Shown one piece after another: positions 1 to 11,088 of a stretch of DNA of 64,000 nucleotides (positions are counted from its first letter, which is position 1; the number at the start of each line of letters is the position of its first letter). The DNA lies in the NCBI GenBank assembly GCA_947044365.1, contig OX345636.1, positions 55,469,746 through 55,533,745 of the forward strand, in the 5' to 3' direction. The translations under genes and the position numbers were made by a program. The notes beneath the pieces are model-generated. The model was not told where the DNA came from, made no database searches, and was given only the letters and a program-made list of their open reading frames with translations. The stretch is from Petrosia ficiformis (lineage: Eukaryota; Porifera; Demospongiae; Haplosclerida; Petrosiidae).

Positions 1-989
1 CAAGCCTTAAAGTATTTTAGAACTGTTTCAAACTTTCCATACATCTGTATCTGGCTTATAACAAAGTACCTACCAAGTTTAAACAACTGTGTTACTTCCA
101 TGAAAGACTGTGAGCAGACAGACTCGACAAAGGAGACGGTCAACACCCACCTTTCTAGAAAGTGAACGCTTGTCCTGACTTACTTGCTGGGAATAGCTAG
201 CTATAACTTACACTGTAGCTGGAGGAGACATCTAGCTTCTGTAGAATCACTTCATTTGGGGCGTGCATACAACTGTGTAGATACAAAAGCCAAATCTCAA
301 GCAACAACAAAAACGGTAAAAATTACGAAGGAATTGAGATGAAGCCATCTGATAATATTGTGGGTTTTTTAATCATAACTTCCTGTTCTATAATTAGATT
401 TCGTTTATTTATAGAATTGATAGCCATAACAACATTACAGAGCTAATCAAGCTTATGAATAAGTCATTATTACACCATCCGCGTTTAGTACATAGTAACA
501 TTAATAAACTAACGCGTTCAAAGGGTTAATATATACATGTATACTACTATATGTGAGATTGAAGGTAACTGAAAACAGGAACAGGAACAGGAACAGAGCA
601 TAACGCAGAATTATTAACCCTTTAACAACCATGAACATATTTTACGTTATGTAATTAGGAGCACTGAAATATCAAAAATGCTTGAATGGGTTTCAAAGGT
701 TCCAGTTTTGAACTCTTGATATTAAGATTGAGCGATTACTATTTTTTTGAGCATCACAAGTATTGATGGTATAAATAATCATGATTTTCGATTATACCAC
801 CAATCATGATATGCAAAATATGCATTTGCATAATGCAATACAGTACAATGATAAAACTCTTAAAATAATATAAAACTTATAAAATGATCATGTTAAGTAA
901 CTATTATGAATTATTCAAAATTGAAGGTACATGTAGATAAACTATTGTTTGACTTGCTCTATTAAGTTGTCTGCTAAAAAGTAAAACAT
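1..989. other. AT-rich intergenic DNA, no gene seen
   Basis: No exon, RNA gene or complete element was recognised here. A stretch at about 530-640 (three tandem AACAGG-type hexamers followed by GAATTATTAAC) resembles 47,760-47,830, so this part probably belongs to the duplicated spacer that recurs upstream of the third gene. Confidence 0.5.
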
Positions 990-1363
990 ATTTACATTTA
1001 CTGAGCCTGGCGAAATTCCTGCCTGTGCGCTTCTTCCAGATGATTCCACATGTTAGTAGTATTTCCAGTAAAAGCGAAATTACTAGAACAAAGCTTACTG
1101 AATATTGTCTTCTTATCAGCTTCAATTATTTTTCCTTTCCTACTTGGAAATCTAAAGAGATTACAAACGAAACTCATTACTACTTGTAATAAAAAAAGTT
1201 GTATATGGCCACTCAACACCATTTTCCAACTCATCAACAATCATGTGTGGTGGTTTGCAATAGTTCACATGTGTTGACATTGCGATGTTGTAATGCAGGA
1301 CATCACAATCGCGTTTATTTGAAAAAATCGTGATTTATCGCAAAACCAGTCAGCCCAGCCCTA
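990..1363 (-). mobile_element. hAT transposon 5' fragment with BED zinc finger
   Basis: On the minus strand an open frame (about 998-1,240) contains a segment like the BED finger of hAT/ZBED transposases: a hydrophobic core, then LCSSNFAFTGNTTNMWNHLE followed by EAH, i.e. the second finger Cys and the N-x-HL-x4-H ending. The first cysteine of the usual C-x2-C pair appears to be Ser, so the finger is probably dead. About 100 bp further out the element ends in TAGGGCTGGGCTGAC (read on the minus strand at about 1,350-1,363), which resembles the TAGGGCTGGGC termini of many hAT elements. No catalytic DDE region or opposite terminus is visible, so this is a 5'-terminal relic. The hAT assignment is family knowledge applied to two independent signals. 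Confidence 0.6.
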
Positions 1364-1851
1364 CTTGACACATTCAACCAAATTTCTACACAATACAGTT
1401 CACTACATGTGCTTTAATACAGTGCTAAAATCCAAAGTTGTAAGGGATGAAATTAACAAAGACACTTTCCTTCAACTAGCAAAGCATGAGTTTTGTATCT
1501 TTGATGACTTTTTAGAAGATTCTCTGTCTAACTAAGTGACTTAAAGTCTGTGTTGCTTAAAAAAGGAAGAAGCTAACTAAAGGTATGGGCATTGCTCTTG
1601 GGAATACCAAATTTTTAAACACTCACCATATGACTTTCTTAACAACTTTTCTTTATATGTGGCACCCACACATTTTACTTGAAATGGGTTCTGTTACATA
1701 CCGTTCCTGGTCCCTATGTTCCTGCTTTCACAGTCACCTGTGATTAGTGATGTACATGTAGACATGTATAAGTACTGTGTGTGTGAATGTGTGTGTACAT
1801 ATAGGTTGAATGTATGGTATTGTATTTGTATACATGTACATATGTTTGGGA
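1364..1851. other. intergenic, nothing recognised
   Basis: AT-rich DNA with some TACATGTA palindromes and a short TG run near 1,778. No exon or terminal repeat is visible. Confidence 0.4.
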
Positions 1852-2103
1852 TAGTGATATGAGATTTTACTGCTATTCTGATAAACCGATAATTACTTTA
1901 GGTATGTACCGATAACCGGTACTGATCCGATATTATATGTACCTTCTGGTTTCTTATTCATAAAAGCAATTAATGATGCTAGAAATGACAATACTGGTAC
2001 ACTTTTTATGTTACATCTTTCAGAAATAACTGATGCCGATAACAAAAATAATTACCGATTATGAATGATACCGATTACTGATTCGATTATCAATGCATCA
2101 CTA
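1852..2103. mobile_element. hAT-type MITE with 8-bp target duplication
   Basis: The element starts TAGTGATATGAG and ends TGCATCACTA, an imperfect inverted terminal repeat. It is flanked on both sides by the same 8 bases, GTTTGGGA (1,844-1,851 and 2,104-2,111), the target duplication size of hAT transposons. The interior is rich in CCGATA/TATCGG motifs and has no coding capacity. Related copies lie at 6,930-7,251 and 30,447-31,360. Confidence 0.8.
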
Positions 2104-2499
2104 GTTTGGGATAGATAAATGGTGATATATATATATATTATACATGTAGTATATATTCCTCTATGTACATGTACATGTGTGTTGTTAATCTTGTAAATTG
2201 ATCTTTTCAGATATTTTCGTTTACATTTCTTTCTCTTGTGTTGTGTTCAAATGTTCAGTATTAACATTAAAAGATGAAATAATGACTGATAGTAAACTTG
2301 TAAGTTTTATTTCATTATGAAATCATAAACTTCAATATAAATGGCATCCAATCTTTTTTTTTTACTGAGGGGGGTTCCCAATCACAAATGTTTGAAAACC
2401 AATCAACATAATTAAGTCTAAAACATGAAATATTCTTGTATCATTGTGTCCTCTAACCTCTCCCCTAGCTACTATATGATTATATACCACACAAACATT

Positions 2500-2815
2500 T
2501 ATAATGTGTTTATACATGTACATATGTACATGTGCATATGTAAGTACATGTACATATGTACATGTATATTATCTGCTTGTACATGTACATGTAAATATAG
2601 TAATATAGTTACTATATGACCACACTAAAATTTCCAATGTGTTTATACATGTACATATCTGCATGTATATTATCTAAATGTACATGTACATGTAAATACA
2701 GTAAATGCATGATACTTGTCAAATTATATTACTATACATGTACATGTACATGTATATGGTATGAATCTATACAAGTGGGTATGTTACTATATATACATGT
2801 ACATGTGGGTATGTT
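2500..2815. repeat. TACATGTA palindrome-rich region
   Basis: Many overlapping copies of TACATGTACATGTA, self-complementary at every register, lie in AT-rich DNA. Translating them gives cysteine/tyrosine-rich open frames that are artefacts of the repeat. The same motif recurs throughout spacers A, B and C. Confidence 0.7.
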
Positions 2816-4219
2816 TTAGTAATTTTATAAGCCATTGTGGCTGCTTGTTTGTTGTGTTGGTTTGTTAATCATTTTTATACCTTTTGCTAGCATGCTAGAC
2901 ATGATTTTTCATGTACATGTACATAGCAATCCATACTAGTGAATATGTTACTATACTTACTATACATGTACATGTCATAGTCTTCAACCAGGTTATGGAT
3001 ATCTCCATATTTAGTAATGCAGACTTTTAATTAGCAAAACCACACCTATTATAAATTTTAATTAAATATGGCTGTGTTAATTACTAGTACTAGTGTGCCT
3101 GACTGTGAGACTAACAGCAGCTCATCTGAATGTACCAAAGGTACGAAGCCTTTCAGTCTCACCCTCCATTTAAAAGACGATATAAATCTGTAAGTGGCAT
3201 GGGGAAGTTTAAAAATAGCTGGAATTTACCACCACAAATTGTAAGTAAACGAGTTTGTTGAGTATTAATATTAGATTTGAAAGTTTTATTTCAAATAAAC
3301 CAGAATACTAATGATTACAGCAAAAATAATCTACTTTTATAACAAATAAATGCAAATAAAGCAGAATTAAAACAAGTTAATACAAGAATATAAAACCTGT
3401 TAAACAAGTATAGTAGACAAAAACTTGTCTACGCTTAGGTGGCATCCTGTAATCAAAATTAGAACAATGGGTGAGTATTTCACGGTCTGGTTACCCTGAC
3501 CGATCATCAGCTGGTAAGGGCTGGTTTTCAAACAGTAATTGACCATTTGTATTATGAATCATTACACCATTGTTATATATATTTTTAAAAATACCTAAAT
3601 TGTAATAAAAATACTGATATTTTACTTATTTGTACTGATGTCAAAAAAGGAGATTCTGACATGTACATAGTATATTGTATGAATCCTAGTGAATTTGTTA
3701 CTATACATGTACATGTACATGCATACTCTATATTGTTTGAAACCCTATTAGTGAATACAGTGTATATTACTATACTTACTGTCCATGTACATGTACATAG
3801 TATATTGTATGAATCCATACTACATCACTATATGAAGCCATTATAACTAACTTAATTACCATTTAAGAATAGGTCTAGCATTGAGGATTTTAACATGTAC
3901 ATGTATACATGTACATATATACATGTATATACAATGTATTAGGGCTGCAGTTAGTACCTGACTTTATTAAGTATACATACTATCACTGTACTTCCATTGA
4001 GTATAGTGTGCTGTAAGTAGAGGATTATAGATACAGCATGATTGATAATGATCATCATATTAATCTTGGATTCTTAATCTGGAGATGGCAAACACCTAGC
4101 TAGTGCTCTTTATCTAATCCTGGTGATTATACCTCTTTTTATATTAATTTTAGGTACTGATGTAGAGTTTTGAGACAGAGTATGTAAGGATTTTAATCAA
4201 AAAGCTCAATTAATTATAG

Positions 4220-4282
4220 TTTCCAGAACTAGTACTGATGAGTTTCAACAACAACAAAATCAAGATCTTGAGGATAGCTCAG
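4220..4282 (+). pseudogene. orphan acidic-linker exon of the kelch/ZU5 family
   Basis: A 63-nt open segment follows an acceptor (TAATTATAG) and precedes a donor (GTAAGAAA). With a phase-1 start it reads VSRTSTDEFQQQQNQDLEDS plus SG. The phase and Gln/Ser/Thr/acidic composition resemble the linker exons of gene 2, especially the one at 43,144-43,212, which begins VSQTSG. The same 63-nt segment occurs in spacer C (50,559-50,621) with a stop codon. No neighbouring functional exons surround it, so it is a relic. Confidence 0.5.
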
Positions 4283-4369
4283 GTAAGAAAATAAATTAAT
4301 TATTATCAGGTACTGTTTATTATTAGTATGTATAATATCAGGTCTCAGGATTTGAGGTTTTGTCTTTAT

Positions 4370-5593
4370 CCTCGCCGCAAAGGATAGGCGGAAGGGTATG
4401 GTAATCGTGTTGTGTGTGTGTGTGTCTGTGTGTCAGCAAAGCACTGCACACATCTAAACATAACTATTACCATTATCATGACTATTGCTAGCAAAGCACT
4501 GCATCAAATCAGACACAATTAGTCCTGGCTGCAACATAAACCCCTGCCTCTAAGCAAGAAAGTTACTTTCTAGCTCCACCTATTTAAGGTCATGTTCTAT
4601 GCTCGTCATTTGCACATATGTAAGCCTTTTTCCCTATGTAGAATGTTTTACAGTACTCACGAGGACCTTCTTTCTTTTTTGAATAAAGCAGAGACTAAAA
4701 TGTAAGACTTATAGAGATAAAATACACGTTTTTCAATATGGTTTTGTATTAACCCTTTCCCGACCACAGGCATTTTCGTTATTAACCCAAATTTAATTAA
4801 GAAATTTGTTGTGGGCGGAGCGCTTAATATCTATATAACATTTTCAGCACTATAACTCTCATATTTTATAAGACTCAACATTCTGATTTACTTTGTGGAA
4901 AGAAGAGTCTTTAACAAACTCATTGATGTAAAATTTATACTTCGCTATCAGCAGGAGAGAGAAAGGCGAACGTTTGTATGTATAGTAATCGACGGGCAAC
5001 GCCCACCTTTTGTATAGTCTGTATAATATACAGAAGACCTTCTAAGAAAGCCATTGATACCAAAAACATGCTTCGTTAGCAGCAGGAAAGTAGCAAGACG
5101 AGTGTTTGAATCTGTAATAGTCAACGGCGACGCCCATACTTAGCGTCTTTATCACTTTTGTTTAGCCTGGAATTTGATGTTTTCCCTAATCTCAACTAAC
5201 TAAATGTCTTTTTCGTAGTGTGGGCTTGTTAGTTTCTTCTATACTTAAAGATTTTATCATATATTTGCCTTTTGGTAACAATGACGCGTTAAAGCGTCAT
5301 TGGTCGGGAAAGGGCTAAAAAACAATTGAGTTCAGTGGAATCACTCAGTCCTATTTGAGTTGACACTGTGATAGCAGAATCTTCATTCTTGACTTTTATT
5401 AATACTTTATAACTTTTGTATATCCATTGAACAATCTGAAGTTAACCGTTATATAACTCACACCAATAGTAATTAACAATGATATATACATATTTATGGT
5501 GTATTGTGTTTATATATAAATAATTTAGTTTTTATTTACACATGTGTAATATTACTTTGACAGGTAGGCGAGGGTCCTGTCCCGACTGCGCAC
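4370..5593 (+). repeat. dispersed repeat, inverted relative to 13,627-14,503
   Basis: It begins CCTCGCCGC...GGCGGAAGGGTATGGTAATCG followed by a TG run, and ends GTAGGCGAGGGTCCTGTCCC. Both ends recur in inverted orientation at 13,627-14,503. Internal landmarks match too: the GCTAGCAAAGCACTG segment and the GTAAGACTTATAG segment. The copy is interrupted by a piggyBac-type MITE at 4,749-5,318. No coding region was seen, so this is probably a non-autonomous transposon family. Confidence 0.55.
4749..5318. mobile_element. piggyBac-type MITE nested in a repeat
   Basis: Perfect 14-bp terminal inverted repeats, CCCTTTCCCGACCA at 4,753-4,766 and its reverse complement at 5,301-5,314, are bordered by TTAA on the left and CTAA on the right, a target with one change. 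CCCTTT next to TTAA is the classic piggyBac end. The interior of about 540 bp has no transposase but contains two diverged tandem copies of a roughly 100-bp block with CAGCAGGA and CGACGCCCA landmarks. A related relic lies at about 29,480-29,830. Confidence 0.75.
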
Positions 5594-5682
5594 ATCTTAT
5601 ATGTAATTATATTCATGAAAATTCATGTAACTAGCATGCTAGCAAAAGGCGCAAACAAACACACACACAACAAACAAACAAG

Positions 5683-5805
5683 CAGCCACAATGGCTTCAT
5701 TAAACATTAGAGCAGCTACTATGGCTTAGAAAAATATTCAGCCACAATGGCTTAGAAAAATAATTATCAGCCACCATGGCTTAGAAAATAAGCAGCCATA
5801 ATGGC
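5683..5805. repeat. short minisatellite with AGCCACAATGGCTTAGAAAA unit
   Basis: About five imperfect copies of a 20-30 bp unit with core GCCACAATGGC followed by TTAGAAAATA. The core is partly self-complementary (GCCA/TGGC). A single GCCATTGTGGC occurs at about 2,832, also in spacer A. Confidence 0.6.
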
Positions 5806-5866
5806 ATGTACATGTATTATGTGTATATGTGTGTATTATTATTATTATTATCTCTTAATATATAGT

Positions 5867-5945
5867 GAGAATGAATCACTTCAAGAGTACCAGACGTGAA
5901 GATTGAAGGTTTTATCTTGTCATACTCTCCTACATCAGTCATGTG
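5867..5945 (+). pseudogene. decayed coiled-coil exon start
   Basis: After an acceptor-like ATATATAG the sequence reads ENESLQEYQ before a stop. ENESLQ is exactly how the coiled-coil exon of gene 2 begins (41,685). Spacers B and C carry the same locus at 26,985 and 48,650. It is a short relic with no open continuation in this frame. Confidence 0.4.
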
Positions 5946-6680
5946 ATAATCCACTCACTCGTAATAAATACGTAATGTATCATGAACATGAAAAAGAAGG
6001 ACTTCAGATTTATACTGATCCTGATTATATCTATCATCTGTCGATTGAAGATCAGAATCAAGAAGAAAAGAGTTAGTTGATATTCTAGTAAATGAGCTCA
6101 TATGATCATTAGTCATGGGATATTTAATAGATTTGACCATTAGTCGTGATATGTAATAGATGTGATCATTAGTCATGTGATATCTAGTAGATGTGTTATT
6201 GAGTCATGTGATATCTAGTAGATGTGTCATGAGACATGTTATATCATATGATCATATTTGCATATTTGATTTCATTTATAATGAGAATGTTCCTTTTGAT
6301 CAATCATTACCATTTACATACTCACCATTCCACCATTTTGTAAAGCATTCCAACAGACTTTAATGACATCCGAAATGGGAATTACAAGTTAATTAATTTT
6401 GACATTTGTAGACATCAACAGGTTATAAAGGGTTAAGGTGTATCTTCCATTTTGCTTTTACAAATGGACTGTATAATATGATTTGAGGGAAAAAATAATT
6501 ATAATACACAATGTAATATACATGTAATTATATGTATATTATATTAAGATCTGGTAGTCACTTCAAACTCATGGTTCACATTTCATGAAGTAATGTATGA
6601 TGTACACATTTCTTAATCTTTATTTCATTTGTCTGTTTATCATTCTGTATCACTCACCATTTTGATTCTCTCCTCTTAGA

Positions 6681-6776
6681 ATGATCATGTTTCTATGTCT
6701 AATATACCTCACTGTAATTATTAGAGGAGAGATGGTTCATTTATCATCTCCAGAGGATCTTGTACTTGTTAATGAG
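6681..6776 (+). pseudogene. orphan propeller blade-1 exon, spacer A
   Basis: A 32-codon open exon lies between a strong acceptor (CTCTCCTCTTAG, 6,668-6,679) and a donor (GTATGTC at 6,777). Its end, RGEMVHLSSPEDLVLVNE, lines up with RGHYYHISPNEIIIS in the first exon of gene 2 (34,846-34,941), which has the same 96-nt length and the same phase-0 donor. A near copy with about eight substitutions lies in spacer B at 30,213. No second propeller exon follows within several kb, so this is probably the remnant of a lost family member. Confidence 0.45.
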
Positions 6777-6929
6777 GTATGTCTACTATTTATAATCTAT
6801 TCATTATTACATCCTCATTTATTTCTTTATTTATCATTAGTCCTTCTATCAATTCTTTCATCAGCAAATTACCTATCTATCTAATTATCTATCTGTATAT
6901 CTATCCATCCATCCAATATCCATTCATTC

Positions 6930-7251
6930 TAGTGATGCAATGATAAGATATTTTAGCAATATTCCAATAAACAGATAATTACTTTAGATATATACCAATA
7001 ACCGATATCAATCCAATACTATATCTACATGTACCTACAGGTTTCTGATTCTTTGAACGAAAAACATCATTTTCTCTATAATAATGAGTATCATAAAATC
7101 AATTAATGATGCTACATGTATGATCACAAGAAATTACATAATTGTTGCACTTTTCATAGTATCGGTTGCATCTTTCAGAATAGCTGATACCGATAATAAA
7201 AATATTGACCGATAATCATTAATACCAAATCCTATTATCAGTGTATCACTA
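6930..7251. mobile_element. hAT-type MITE, spacer A copy
   Basis: Starts TAGTGATGCAATGATAA and ends TTATCAGTGTATCACTA, an imperfect inverted repeat. The CCGATA-rich interior matches the element at 1,852-2,103. Flanking 8-mers are ATTCATTC and ATCCATCC, similar but not identical, and both lie in a CATC repeat. Spacer B carries the same insertion at 30,447. Confidence 0.65.
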
Positions 7252-7520
7252 ATCCATCCATCCATCCATTCATCTATTCATCCATCCATTCATTCATCCA
7301 TCCATCTATCCACCCATTTATTCATCAGCAATCCATACATCCATCTATCCGTCCAATCCATCCATCCTTTCATCCATTCATCCATCCAACCATCAGCAAT
7401 CCATCCAGCCATCCATCCAACCCTTCATCCATCGATTCATCCATCTATCCAACCATCCATTCATCCATCCATCTATCCATGCGTTTATTAACTATCCACC
7501 AATCCATTCATCCATCCGTC
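7252..7520. repeat. CATC/CATT tetranucleotide microsatellite
   Basis: Imperfect tandem CATC units with CATT and CAAC variants. It continues on the left side of the adjacent MITE and has a counterpart in spacer B (31,361-31,600). Confidence 0.8.
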
Positions 7521-7842
7521 TATCTCTGTATCTAACTTTCTATTCATCTATTTGTCTATCTACATGTCCATATGTATGTTTATATATCTGTTGCATGTAA
7601 TACATTCATCTATCCATCAATTATTTATTCATTTATCCATCCATTGATATCACATATATCTATCTATCTATTTCTCAGAGATATCTTCTCAATATATAGA
7701 CATGATTACACAAGTAATTCTCATTTATAAAAGTACATATACATATATAACATATATCTGTCTGTTTGTCAATTTATGAACATATATATATAGTTATATA
7801 TAATTATATTATAATTATTACAGTATATATTTTTGTATGTAG

Positions 7843-7916
7843 TGTATAAGATGAGTATTGATGATGAAGAGGAAGAAACTGAACTTACTGAAGATAAAAT
7901 CATGACTCTATCATAA
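7843..7916 (+). pseudogene. orphan exon related to the coiled-coil entry exon
   Basis: After the acceptor GTATGTAG a phase-1 frame reads VYKMSIDDEEEETELTEDKI and stops six codons later. The entry exons of genes 1-3 begin the same way (VYSNDE, VYSDDE, VYSSDN). The spacer B counterpart near 31,762 is disrupted. It is probably a decayed family exon. Confidence 0.35.
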
Positions 7917-7939
7917 GGTTTGGATTTAGTTCTGATCTA

Positions 7940-8480
7940 TGTGTACATGTACATGTACTAATATCAAGTGGTATATGTACATGTACTAATATCAAGTGGT
8001 ATATGTATACATGTGCTAATATCAAGTGGTATATGTACATGTACTAATATTAAGTAGTATATGTACATGTATTAATATCAAGTGGTATATGTACATGTAC
8101 TAATATCAAGTGGTATATGTACATGTACTAATATCAAGTGGTATATGTACATGTACTAATATTAAGTAGTATATGTACATGTATTAATATCAAGTGGTAT
8201 ATGTACATGTATTAATATCAAGTGGTATATGTACATGTACTAATATTAAGTAGTATATATACATGTACTAATATCAAGTGGTATATGTACATGTACTAAT
8301 ATCAAGTAGTATATGTGTACATGTACTAATATCAAGTGGTATATGTACATGTACTAATATCAGGTGGTATATGTGCATGTACTAATATCAGGTGGTATAT
8401 GTACATGTACTAATATCAAGTGGTATACATGTATGTGTACATGTAGTGTACTAATATCAAGTAGTATATGTACATGTACA
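7940..8480. repeat. 28-bp minisatellite (about 19 units)
   Basis: Tandem units of 28 bp with core TACATGTACTAATATCAAGT and variants such as ATTAAGTAGT. Each unit contains the palindrome TACATGTA. The matching place in spacer B (31,855-32,010) holds only a few degenerate units, so the array expanded in copy A. Confidence 0.85.
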
Positions 8481-8999
8481 TGTATTAAATGAAGTTGTAT
8501 ATCTACATGTACTGAAATGTATTGGTACATTTTGGTATAATAATTTGGCAACAATCCATCAAAGTTGTGATACCGTACCATGATGTAGGAATGAATTTCG
8601 AATTTTAACTAAATACCGGTATACTGCCCAGCCATACTTACATACATACACATACACAACACTTTAAATACACATAGAGACATTTGTATATTTACAAAAT
8701 ATGTTGGTATAAGCAACGAATATATATACTTATTAACCGACCCCAACCTTTGTGTTTATCTTCTGTGTGTTTATCTGTCCTTGTGTTTGTGTTATGGTGG
8801 TAGTCCAAACAACAATAGTTATCATCCAAAAGTGATTGTATGAATATATTTATTATACGTTAATGATTGACTAAGTTGTTTATTAGTAAAAGTTTACAAG
8901 AAAAAACAATATTTGTAACAGGTCATGGACCAGAAATTTGTGTTTTATTATAAAATTTTGCTATAGCAACTTAGTGAATCATCGTCCATTAACCTAGGA

Positions 9000-9345
9000 T
9001 AAATTTGTCCGTGTGTTTGTCTGTCCATATGTGTCTATGCCTGTGTAAGTCTTTGTGTGTATGTCTGTCTGTGTCTGTGTCACTGTCACAGTGTGCATGC
9101 TTGTCTATCCATGTGTTTGTCTGTCTGCGTGTGACTGTGTATATGCTTGTGGGAGTACATTGTGTATGTGTCTGTGTGTATCTGTCTCTCTGTCCATGTG
9201 TCTATCTGTCTGTGTGTGCAAGTGTCTGTCTGTCTGTGTGTGTGAGTCTATGTCTGTATGTGTGACTATGTCTAGGTCTGTGTGATTGTACATGTATACT
9301 GTGTGTGTGTGTCTGTGTCTGTGTCTGTCTAGCTTTCTATGTCTA
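9000..9345. repeat. TG/CTGT-rich microsatellite
   Basis: Imperfect TGTGTCTG/TGTGTGTC repeats. Open frames across it (cysteine/valine-rich forward, histidine/threonine-rich reverse) are composition artefacts. Confidence 0.8.
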
Positions 9346-10285
9346 TCTATCTTTCAGTATATGTATAATTGTATATATCCATGCTTCTGTTTATTTCTAA
9401 ACCTTTATTATATATGTCTATCATTCTGTCTATCCCTTCTGTGTATATGTACATTATAGTACTGATATGATATATAGTATAAGTCAATAAAAGTTAATGT
9501 TTCATATTTATAGTACAACTGTAGTATGAAAGTGATCGTATTGTGCTATTTAAGTAATAGTTATAACACACTTTACTGTGATTATGTGTTTTAATGTACC
9601 ACGAGGGTTGAGTTTACACAATGCACTAGCCAATGGCGAGTGCGTTATGTAAACAAGACCTTTATTGACCGCCCAAGTGCTACATTGAAACACATAATGC
9701 ACTGTCAAGTGTGTTATAAGTGATTTATTGATGATCTGGTGAACTTCCATTGTTGTTGGAGCTGCTTTATTAGTAGAGGTGAGCAAAGTGTGCAATAAGT
9801 GATTTAATGTTCAATTATGTGACACATTATCTGCACTGTGATTGGTCACAGGTCACATGATCAGTAATAATGTTATGTTTAAATGGTTTAATTGTGTTTA
9901 AACGCTTAATTAGCGTTTGTTATTAATGATTGTTGAAATATGGGTGTGGTTAACAACTCAAACAGGCAAGATTTTTCTTTTATTTCGCTCAGTAGATTTC
10001 AGACCTAAACAAAGTTGATATTCCAGAAGTCTCTGGGGGTGGCAGAAAATCCCTAAGGGGCACAAATACCCCTCATTCTTCTGTATATCATGCCAACCAA
10101 TTGACCAAGCCTCTGGAATGTCATAACATCATTAACTGCTATACAACGTGTATGTGACATGTATGTACATGTGGTGCTATATGTGTATATGTGTACATGT
10201 TTTACTATAATTATTTGTATATGTACATGTAGTTTATATGTACATGTACATGTAATACTATATGTGTGTATGTACATTGTATTAT

Positions 10286-10433
10286 TATGTCTAGGTCTGT
10301 GTGTGTCTATGTCTTAGTCTTTGTGTGTGTGTGTATGTGTGTCTATGTCTGTGTGTGTGAGTATGCATGTGTATGTCCATATCTAGAACTGTGTGTGTGT
10401 CTATGTCTGTGTGTGTGTCTATGTCTAAGTGTG

Positions 10434-10468
<35 letters not shown>

Positions 10469-10480
10469 GTGTCTATGTCT
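10286..10480. repeat. TG/TCTATG microsatellite, spacer A
   Basis: Tandem TGTGTGTCTATGTC units. Spacer C has a longer version at 51,660-52,370, and spacer B lacks it. Confidence 0.8.
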
Positions 10481-11088
10481 GTACATGTACATGTATTTGG
10501 ATATAAATACCACATGTCTATAATATTATAATGATAGCTTAATCATGACTTGTTATTGCAGATAAGGATTGGTATCATTATCAGTACATGTCTCAATACT
10601 TTATCATTTATCACAATTTTGGTAAATGTTATTAGTAAAATCATTATTTGTCAACCACATTTCCCTTAACCTACTTGTGGTATGACATACTAGTGTCATA
10701 GTGTGGTGTTTAGAGTTATGAATGGGTTTTACGAATTAATGCAAGATATAAATATTAAAATTTATTGTTATTGTTTTTCATGTGCATCTAATTTCCCATT
10801 ATCATCACAGTTATTGTACGTAGTGTATTCATGAAAAATGGATATTGAAATGGTGATAAAGAGAGTTCAAATCGCATCTTACAGTGGCTGAAGTTTCCAA
10901 AGGTAGAATCAGAGCAAATCCTTCATCATTGTATTCTGATATAGTAGATAATGAATTTTGGTGATGAGAATGTTACCAGTATAGAATTATTAATGACTGA
11001 ACCTCCGGGTATTACCATTGTATTACAAAATACAATTTTTATTATTTTTTTTAATAATTATTAATTCAGTTTGTTATTTTTATAATTA

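Noticed and set aside
7940..8480. Regular 28-bp repeats reminiscent of a CRISPR array.
   Set aside because: Units are directly adjacent with no unique spacers, lie in intron-containing animal DNA, and have no cas genes nearby.
9000..10525. Cysteine/valine-rich and histidine/threonine-rich frames.
   Set aside because: Products of TG/CT microsatellites; the composition explains them fully.
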